Source of the DNA: Oscillospiraceae bacterium
GTDB taxonomy: Bacteria; Bacillota; Clostridia; Oscillospirales; Ruminococcaceae
NCBI GenBank assembly: GCA_017416665.1
Contig: JAFQBO010000207.1
Location: forward strand, 1 to 6,642
Direction: 5' to 3'
Length of the DNA: 6,642 bases
Each line of letters starts with the position of its first letter. Position 1 is the stretch's first letter. The notes under the pieces were generated by a model. That model saw only the letters and a list, made by a program, of their open reading frames with translations. It had not been told where the DNA came from and did no database searches. This document shows positions 1-4,700 of this stretch, in pieces. The position numbers and the translations under genes are program-made.

Positions 1-276
1 GCAGATAAATTCATCAGCGAATATCAGCTTGTCGGATTGGGTGGAACGAGTTTTCTTGATGTGTTCAGATACGCAGATGATTTTCCAAAAAACAATGCAG
101 GAAAAAGACTCCGTGGACTGTTTTTCTTTACTGATGCATACGGCGATTTCCCGAAAACCAAAAGAAACTATCAGACAACATTTTTCGTACCGGAAGATGG
201 ATATAAAAGTGATTATGATTTTGTTCCGAAATGGATCGAACTTGTACATTACAATGATGAGGATGGTGTAAATTGA
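1..276 (+). CDS. VWA-like domain protein (DUF2201/COG3864 type), C-terminal part only
   Basis: The reading frame is open from the first base of the window and ends at TGA 274-276, so only the last 91 residues are visible. Two signatures identify the C-terminal VWA-like domain: GLGGTSF (visible residues 12-18), equivalent to the GGGGT-x-F loop that carries the MIDAS threonine, and FFFTDAYGDFP (41-51), equivalent to the family's strand plus TD-x-YGDFP motif. From family knowledge, such proteins are cytoplasmic, have an N-terminal metallopeptidase-like part, and are usually encoded next to a MoxR-type AAA+ ATPase with which they are thought to act as a chaperone-like pair. That ATPase would lie left of the window and is not seen. 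The stop is one base before the start of the next gene, so the two are probably co-transcribed and coupled. The domain call is fairly secure; the role is inferred. Confidence 0.8.
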   Translation, partial: ADKFISEYQLVGLGGTSFLDVFRYADDFPKNNAGKRLRGLFFFTDAYGDFPKTKRNYQTTFFVPEDGYKSDYDFVPKWIELVHYNDEDGVN

Positions 277-277
277 T

Positions 278-1606
278 ATGTCAATAGGAACTTTATTTTA
301 CTATGATGATCTTGTAAACAAAATGCTCGACGGAACAGCTGAAATAAAGGATTTCAATAAGCTTTCCTGTAGTGACAGCGTTTGCGAAACGCTGGCTATG
401 ATTGCTCTTGAAAAGAAAAGGTATGATATATATAAGTATCTGAATAATATGGATGACAAAAGCTTAAAAGAAATCGTAGAGCTTTTTCCTGAACTGACTC
501 CTGAGGACAATTACGATGATGTATTTTCAAATATAAATACTGCCAGAAGAGAAGATGAATTTTATGATCTTTACAGATACATTGAACTATATAATGATGA
601 AAACAGAGAAAAGCTTAAACTTAAATGTCTGAAAACCGTTGAGTATGATTTTCATTTACAGGATAGTTTCAGATATGATTCCTGGGTAGGTTTTACAGGA
701 ATAAATTATGTGAAGTATTTTCTTCATCCGCTTTACCATATGATTAAAAACAAATGCTATGATGCGGTTAAATTATATCTTGAAAAGTCGAAGATATTCA
801 TTGACGACAGTGACATATTCAGTACATTTGTTTTGTTGGCTGTAAAAAACCGTGATTTGAAAATAATTTGGATTTTTTATGAAAATGGTTTCAGACTCAG
901 TTCATCAGCTATTGCTTATCTGTACATGACCGATAACGAATATATGCTTAAATCAGTTTTTCCTGTAATCTGTCCGGAAAAGACAGAAGAATTTACAGAT
1001 GCTGAATTCAAAGAGTTTTACATGACAAACTATAACGACACACAAAGATTTCAATCATATATTCTTCTTGCAGAAAACAAAGAAATTCCATTTGAAAAAA
1101 GAGTTTATATGCATGATAATCTTCTTGATATAAAAGAGATAACATTAAGCAATGCAGATATTTTTTACCATTCGGGATATATGAAAAAAGAACTGGTGAT
1201 TAACCGTAATGTATCTGCTGACAGACTCATAATACATATTGACAGCATCAATTTTAATATGCCGTCACTGAGAAAAATGCTTAAATATTTTATTTCTGCT
1301 GATGTGGCAATAGAGCTTGTGTTTAAATATAAAGAAAATTCCAACAGCGACTGGGATATGTTTTTCAAATGTATTTTTACGCATAAGCTCAGTCTTGTGT
1401 ATGACATTACTATTGATGGTTTAAAGCCGAAAGATTTTGTTGAGTTCTTCGATCTCGAAAAGGATACACTTGTAAAACGTCTGATAAAATCCAATATCAT
1501 AAACATTGAAAACTGCGAAGAAATTATAAAGGAATATGAAAAGGCAAATAAAAAAGTAAGCAAAATAATATTACAGATGAGAAATCAGGATAACAGTGGA
1601 GCGTGA
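278..1606 (+). CDS. Uncharacterised helical ankyrin-like repeat protein, 442 aa (paralogue A)
   Basis: I do not recognise a named family. ATG 278 lies one base after the stop of the VWA-like gene, with a weak TGAGGA (258-263) upstream, so translational coupling is likely. There is no signal peptide or membrane segment, which suggests a cytoplasmic protein. The sequence is a string of short paired helices of ankyrin-like rhythm: residues about 38-55 (ETLAMIALEKKRYDIYKYL), 148-170 (LYHMIKNKCYDAVKLYLEK) and 183-205 (FVLLAVKNRDLKIIWIFYENG). The usual ankyrin turn residues are not clear, so this is a resemblance and not a domain assignment. The C-terminus (405-442) starts SNIINIENCEEIIKEYEK and matches the end of the next gene's product, which has almost the same length. 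An accessory or scaffold role for the MoxR/VWA-like machinery is inferred from position only. The gene is AT-rich like its neighbours and shows no sign of recent transfer. Confidence 0.85.
   Translation: MSIGTLFYYDDLVNKMLDGTAEIKDFNKLSCSDSVCETLAMIALEKKRYDIYKYLNNMDDKSLKEIVELFPELTPEDNYDDVFSNINTARREDEFYDLYRYIELYNDENREKLKLKCLKTVEYDFHLQDSFRYDSWVGFTGINYVKYFLHPLYHMIKNKCYDAVKLYLEKSKIFIDDSDIFSTFVLLAVKNRDLKIIWIFYENGFRLSSSAIAYLYMTDNEYMLKSVFPVICPEKTEEFTDAEFKEFYMTNYNDTQRFQSYILLAENKEIPFEKRVYMHDNLLDIKEITLSNADIFYHSGYMKKELVINRNVSADRLIIHIDSINFNMPSLRKMLKYFISADVAIELVFKYKENSNSDWDMFFKCIFTHKLSLVYDITIDGLKPKDFVEFFDLEKDTLVKRLIKSNIINIENCEEIIKEYEKANKKVSKIILQMRNQDNSGA
1598..1601 (+). promoter_or_regulatory. Ribosome binding site (GGAG) deciding the start of the third gene
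   Basis: GGAG sits 9 bases before ATG 1611, inside the last codons of the upstream gene. The competing in-frame GTG at 1596 has AGGA (1587-1590) only 5 bases upstream and would overlap the upstream gene by 11 bases. I prefer the ATG, which leaves a 4-base gap. Confidence 0.55.
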
Positions 1607-1610
1607 TAAA

Positions 1611-2921
1611 ATGGTTTTGGAAAAAGTGAAAGTATTTATGCTTGCAAGAGATGTTCTTCTTGCAATAAAGGATAAAAAAGCACTGTCTGAATTCAGTCAT
1701 AAAATAGATGAATTGTTTGAAAAAGCTGATTGGTTTACTTATTTCGGACATAATTGTCATTCATATGTTGATATGCTTATTCTGTGGGCAGCAGAAACCT
1801 TTTCTGAGGCAGACGGTTATACAGAAATTCTGAATTTTCTTGAACAGAAAGGTTTGTCGGATAAAAGTTTTAAACAGCATCTGAAAACTGATGAATACTT
1901 GTACCTGCTTTCAAAATACTATACCCTGCCTGATGATATGGATGATGTGAAAGAACATATATATTATGAATTAAAAAATATGTTAAGTGATGATCATTTC
2001 AACAATTTCGATTGGCAGGGTTCGCTCATGGTAGATTTTCTGTCAATACTTCCGATGTGTCTGACCGATGATAAGCGACTTATTAATGATATTTACAACT
2101 GGTGGCATCACACTTCGGGCAGTGAAATTTATGCATGCTCATGTATTCTTGATAAAAAAACAGATGCTCTGAAATGTGCAAAGATCGATGCATTCAGATT
2201 CCAGGCAATCCTTGAGTTATTGCTTAATCTGTCAGAGGATTACTACGAATTCATACAGGAAAATTTCATATCGGCTGTTCCGGTAATTTTCAAAAAGAAC
2301 AAGACTACACTTAGAAAAAAAGAAGAACTTGTACCGTTTTTATTTAAATCCAAGCGTACCAAAAGTTATATCAGCGATGATGATGATGTATATCTGGTGA
2401 GACATTTATATAAATTACTTAAAAAAGAAGTTTTTGAGGAGATATTTGAATATGTTCCAGAAATAACACATATATATATATATTATGCTTTGAATTTAGC
2501 TAAATACGAAACTGATTTGAAAAAAGCATTGGCACATAAATTAGGCAAAAGGGTAGTAATTTATAATGATAACGAGGATAATTCTGATATAAGTACAAGA
2601 GCTTTTATCGATAATCTGAACGAAGAATTTCCGGATACATCATTTGTAATCGGATACTCAGTTCTGAAAAACGAAAAGACATATCCGGGAAGTCTGATAG
2701 ATTTTATGGAAGATCTGTCGGTTGATGATATTGTACCCGATACAGATGATCTACATACTGAGCTTGTTGATATTAATGGTAGTGATATTATATCCCATGC
2801 AGTCAGACTGAAAATAATAAATCAAAGCAACATAGAGGAATGTATACGCTATGCCGTTGAAAACAGATGCACAGACGCTCTTTTCAGACTGAACAGTGAA
2901 TACAAAAATTTATCTGAATAA
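1611..2921 (+). CDS. Uncharacterised helical repeat protein, about 436 aa (paralogue B)
   Basis: I do not recognise a named family. The start is ATG 1611 (436 aa); GTG 1596 would add five residues (VERDK) and cannot be excluded. The product is predicted soluble and almost entirely helical, with no signal peptide. It contains acidic stretches, including SDDDDV near residue 256 and a DDMDD run near residue 103. The tail from about residue 400 (LKIINQSNIEECIRYAVENR, then a second short helix ending in SEYKN) aligns with the end of the preceding protein: IIN, then N-x-EE-x-I, then a charged linker and a terminal helix. The part before the tail (about 316-400) aligns loosely as well. Near-equal length and adjacency favour an old tandem duplication. 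It is the last gene of the run before the spoIIG promoter. Function is unknown; association with the upstream VWA-like/MoxR system is inferred from gene order. A (AT)7 tract lies within the gene. Confidence 0.85.
   Translation: MVLEKVKVFMLARDVLLAIKDKKALSEFSHKIDELFEKADWFTYFGHNCHSYVDMLILWAAETFSEADGYTEILNFLEQKGLSDKSFKQHLKTDEYLYLLSKYYTLPDDMDDVKEHIYYELKNMLSDDHFNNFDWQGSLMVDFLSILPMCLTDDKRLINDIYNWWHHTSGSEIYACSCILDKKTDALKCAKIDAFRFQAILELLLNLSEDYYEFIQENFISAVPVIFKKNKTTLRKKEELVPFLFKSKRTKSYISDDDDVYLVRHLYKLLKKEVFEEIFEYVPEITHIYIYYALNLAKYETDLKKALAHKLGKRVVIYNDNEDNSDISTRAFIDNLNEEFPDTSFVIGYSVLKNEKTYPGSLIDFMEDLSVDDIVPDTDDLHTELVDINGSDIISHAVRLKIINQSNIEECIRYAVENRCTDALFRLNSEYKNLSE
2470..2483 (+). repeat. (AT)7 dinucleotide tract inside a coding region
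   Basis: Fourteen bases of alternating A and T encode part of THIYIYYAL in paralogue B. Loss or gain of one unit would shift the frame. In an AT-rich genome this may be chance. Confidence 0.7.
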
Positions 2922-2944
2922 AATATTTATATATCCCTGCCGTT

Positions 2945-2951
2945 TTCGACT
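2945..2951 (-). promoter_or_regulatory. Candidate Spo0A box
   Basis: TTCGACT on the + strand reads AGTCGAA on the - strand, one mismatch from the consensus Spo0A box TGTCGAA. It would lie at about -41 to -35 from a start near 2986, close to the -35-overlapping Spo0A site of the B. subtilis spoIIG promoter as I remember it. A seven-base match is weak alone; the position in front of spoIIGA gives it value. Confidence 0.5.
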
Positions 2952-2979
2952 AAAAAATCATTTATGATTGTATTATAAT
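2945..2979 (+). promoter_or_regulatory. spoIIG promoter, spoIIG-type long spacing
   Basis: TATAAT (2974-2979) is a consensus -10. At the normal 16-18 base spacing only A-rich sequence is found (TAAAAA at 17). The nearest -35-like element, TTCGAC or TCGACT (2945-2951), is 22-23 bases upstream and overlaps the candidate Spo0A box. The B. subtilis spoIIG promoter is known for a 22-base spacer and dependence on phosphorylated Spo0A with sigma-A, so the layout fits. The predicted start near 2986 gives a leader of about 17 bases. Confidence 0.6.
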
Positions 2980-2986
2980 TAGAGAA

Positions 2987-2996
2987 TAAGGCAGGG
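2987..2996 (+). promoter_or_regulatory. Ribosome binding site of spoIIGA, interrupted
   Basis: TAAGGCAGGG matches the start of the ideal TAAGGAGG and is then broken by a C. TAAGG ends 11 bases before ATG 3003 and the AGGG part ends 6 bases before it. Most of it lies in the right arm of the inverted repeat. Confidence 0.5.
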
Positions 2997-3002
2997 ATTT
3001 TT

Positions 3003-3830
3003 ATGACAACAATTTATGTTGATGTTCTTATTGTACTGAATATATACGTCAATTTTTTTCTGTTGCGTGCTACATCAGGGTTTACCCATGTTCCGATGAA
3101 AAAAGCGGGCTGTATAATTTCTTCTGTTGTAGGAAGCTTATTTTCACTCACGATACTGCTTCCAGCGGGAGGCTTTGTTTTTTCACTGATAACAAAGCTG
3201 ATTGCAGCCGCTGTGATAGTTGCACTGGCATTCGGCATCAGAGACAAACGTCTTTTTTTACGGCTTCTGGTTTATTTTTACATAATCAATTTTATATTTG
3301 CAGGTGTTACAGGTTTTATGTACACAACATTAAAACCTGCTTTTATGACAGTGAACAACTCATATGTTTATATTGATTTTTCACTGATAAGTCTTGTGGC
3401 TTTTACAGCTCTTGCATATTTTGCCGTTATGCTTGTACGACGTTTTATTGACAGAGGTGCTGATGTTTCAAAAAAATACAGTGTAACTATTAAGTACAGA
3501 AATACCGAAATGAAGTGTGAAGCTCTTGCCGACACCGGAAACACGCTTGTGGACAGCTTTACAGGAAAACCTGTAATAATTTTTCCATGTTGTAAAACAC
3601 CGTTTGGCGGAGATTTTTTTACAGAAGAACCTGATAAACTGTACAGTGAATACGGCTGTCGCATGATACCTTATTCAACAATCGGCAACAGCGGACTTAT
3701 ACCTGTATTTTCACCTGACGAGACAGTTTTAATTGATGAGGAAACAGGAAGTGTGTTCAGAACAGATGTGCTGATCGGCATAATCAACAAGGAAACTCCT
3801 GCCATTTTCAATCCGAAAATACTTGTGTGA
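3003..3830 (+). CDS. spoIIGA: SpoIIGA, pro-sigma-E processing membrane protease
   Basis: SpoIIGA is the septal membrane aspartic-type protease that removes the N-terminal pro-sequence of sigma-E after a forespore signal (SpoIIR in B. subtilis), switching on mother-cell transcription. The 275-residue product has five hydrophobic segments in its first half (about 4-22, 36-53, 56-78, 87-105 and 122-145). A soluble protease domain follows. It carries the active-site motif ALADTGNTLVDSFTGKP, with the catalytic aspartate at D177, and the family motif RMIPYSTIG at 220-228. The protein is somewhat shorter than B. subtilis SpoIIGA (about 309 aa, from memory), mainly at the C-terminus, but no key motif is missing. 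ATG 3003 is the only sensible start, as it begins directly before the first membrane segment. sigE follows after 15 bases in the classic spoIIG arrangement, so protease and substrate are made together. Confidence 0.96.
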   Translation: MTTIYVDVLIVLNIYVNFFLLRATSGFTHVPMKKAGCIISSVVGSLFSLTILLPAGGFVFSLITKLIAAAVIVALAFGIRDKRLFLRLLVYFYIINFIFAGVTGFMYTTLKPAFMTVNNSYVYIDFSLISLVAFTALAYFAVMLVRRFIDRGADVSKKYSVTIKYRNTEMKCEALADTGNTLVDSFTGKPVIIFPCCKTPFGGDFFTEEPDKLYSEYGCRMIPYSTIGNSGLIPVFSPDETVLIDEETGSVFRTDVLIGIINKETPAIFNPKILV

Positions 3831-3836
3831 AAGGGA
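3831..3836 (+). promoter_or_regulatory. Ribosome binding site of sigE (AAGGGA), deciding its start
   Basis: AAGGGA directly follows the spoIIGA stop. It ends 9 bases before ATG 3846 but touches ATG 3837 with no spacer, so it can serve only the later start. Confidence 0.7.
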
Positions 3837-3845
3837 ATGGGCAAA

Positions 3846-4565
3846 ATGAAAAAAATAAAATATATGTTTTACAGACTGTACATGTTTATTCTGAAAAAAT
3901 TCAGAATAAAGGGTAACGGAGTTTTTTATATAAATGGTTCCGATAATCTACCTGCACCGCTTTCAAAAGAAGATGAGGCACAGGCGTTCAGACTGCTGAG
4001 TGAAAATGATCCGTCAGCAAGGGAAACACTGATTGTGCATAATCTCAGGCTTGTGGTTTATATTGCAAAAAAATTCGAGTCTACAGGAACAGGTGTGGAA
4101 GATTTGATTTCGATCGGTACGATTGGTCTGATTAAGGCTGTAAATACATTCAAGCCTGACAAAAACATAAAGCTGGCAACCTACGCATCAAGGTGTATTG
4201 AAAATGAAATACTTATGTTTCTGAGAAAGTCATCCCAGTACAGGAACGAAATTTCCATAGATGAACCGCTAAACATAGACTGGGACGGAAATGAACTCCT
4301 GCTTTCGGATATTCTCGGTACTGATGAAGATGTTGTGAACCGTGGAATAGAAATTGAGGCGGAACGAAATATGATAAGAGAAGTTGTTGATTCACTTAAA
4401 GGCCGTGAAAAACAGATTATGCAGATGAGATTCGGTCTTGTTGACGGTAAGGAAAAAACACAAAAGGAGGTTGCTGATGAAATAGGGATTTCACAGTCGT
4501 ATATTTCAAGGCTTGAAAAGAGAATTATCAAAAATCTCAAGGTGGAACTTGAGAAAAAATATTAA
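3846..4565 (+). CDS. sigE: RNA polymerase sporulation sigma factor SigE (pro-sigma-E)
   Basis: This is the early mother-cell sigma factor, made as an inactive precursor held at the membrane by an amphipathic N-terminal pro-sequence and activated by SpoIIGA. With ATG 3846 it has 239 residues, the length of B. subtilis SigE as I recall it. Residues 1-27 are basic and aromatic/hydrophobic ([14 protein letters not shown] onward), and the cleavage region [17 protein letters not shown] aligns with the known Y27/Y28 site to give F27/Y28. Region 2 is near-invariant (about 86-127: [17 protein letters not shown], then [20 protein letters not shown]). [19 protein letters not shown] follows at about 137-155. 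Region 4 has a helix-turn-helix at about 205-226 ([20 protein letters not shown]). ATG 3837 would add three residues (MGK) but leaves no ribosome-binding-site spacing. No clear terminator follows, and sigG, the usual next gene in Bacillus, is absent. Confidence 0.97.
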   Translation: MKKIKYMFYRLYMFILKKFRIKGNGVFYINGSDNLPAPLSKEDEAQAFRLLSENDPSARETLIVHNLRLVVYIAKKFESTGTGVEDLISIGTIGLIKAVNTFKPDKNIKLATYASRCIENEILMFLRKSSQYRNEISIDEPLNIDWDGNELLLSDILGTDEDVVNRGIEIEAERNMIREVVDSLKGREKQIMQMRFGLVDGKEKTQKEVADEIGISQSYISRLEKRIIKNLKVELEKKY

Positions 4566-4587
4566 AAAAATATTGTCCAAACTGCAC

Positions 4588-4617
4588 CAATATAGCGATT
4601 AAAAGATATGTATATTG
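4588..4617. repeat. AT-rich 7-bp inverted repeat after sigE, function unclear
   Basis: CAATATA (4588-4594) and TATATTG (4611-4617) are perfect complements separated by 16 bases. The stem is weak and no T run follows, so it does not qualify as an intrinsic terminator. It lies upstream of the -35 of the next promoter and might be an operator or chance. Confidence 0.3.
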
Positions 4618-4637
4618 TTGAAATATGTAAATTACTA

Positions 4638-4666
4638 TTGAATTTTTCTGTCAGATCTGCTATAAT
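4638..4666 (+). promoter_or_regulatory. Strong extended -10 sigma-A promoter of the chemoreceptor gene
   Basis: TTGAAT (4638-4643), a 17-base spacer and TATAAT (4661-4666), preceded by TGC to give an extended -10. Transcription should start near 4673, leaving a leader of about 28 bases. I saw no sigma-D type (TAAA...GCCGATAT) motility promoter, so expression is probably vegetative and independent of spoIIG. Confidence 0.8.
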
Positions 4667-4685
4667 TTTAGTATGAATATATATT

Positions 4686-4691
4686 AGGAGG
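4686..4691 (+). promoter_or_regulatory. Consensus ribosome binding site (AGGAGG)
   Basis: AGGAGG ends 9 bases before ATG 4701 and fixes the start of the chemoreceptor gene. Confidence 0.85.
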
Positions 4692-4700
4692 CAGAGTATA

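Larger units (their letters stand above)
2933..2998. repeat. 9-bp perfect inverted repeat flanking the spoIIG promoter
   Basis: The arms are ATCCCTGCC (2933-2941) and GGCAGGGAT (2990-2998), separated by 48 bases that contain the Spo0A-box-like site and the -10. The right arm covers the ribosome binding region of spoIIGA and is followed by a T run (2998-3002). Only RNA read through from the upstream genes would hold both arms; RNA begun at the local promoter (start near 2986) would hold only the right arm. A smaller AT-rich dyad (2956-2960 with 2965-2969) lies in the loop. Confidence 0.65.

Noticed and set aside
1165..1563. Open frame of 132 codons on the - strand inside paralogue A
   Set aside because: It lies wholly antisense to a well-supported gene, has no convincing ribosome binding site, and its composition (rich in S, I, F, L) is what the complement of AT-rich coding sequence produces.
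1596..1598. GTG as the start of paralogue B
   Set aside because: It has an in-frame AGGA only 5 bases upstream and overlaps the preceding gene by 11 bases; ATG 1611 with GGAG at 9 bases is better. The GTG remains possible.
2922..3002. Riboswitch or small RNA between paralogue B and spoIIGA
   Set aside because: The gap is 81 bases, the predicted leader only about 17, and no known riboswitch core is visible; the promoter and inverted repeat account for it.
4566..4637. Intrinsic terminator after sigE
   Set aside because: The region has only A runs and a weak AT-rich 7-bp dyad without a following T run or GC-rich stem.
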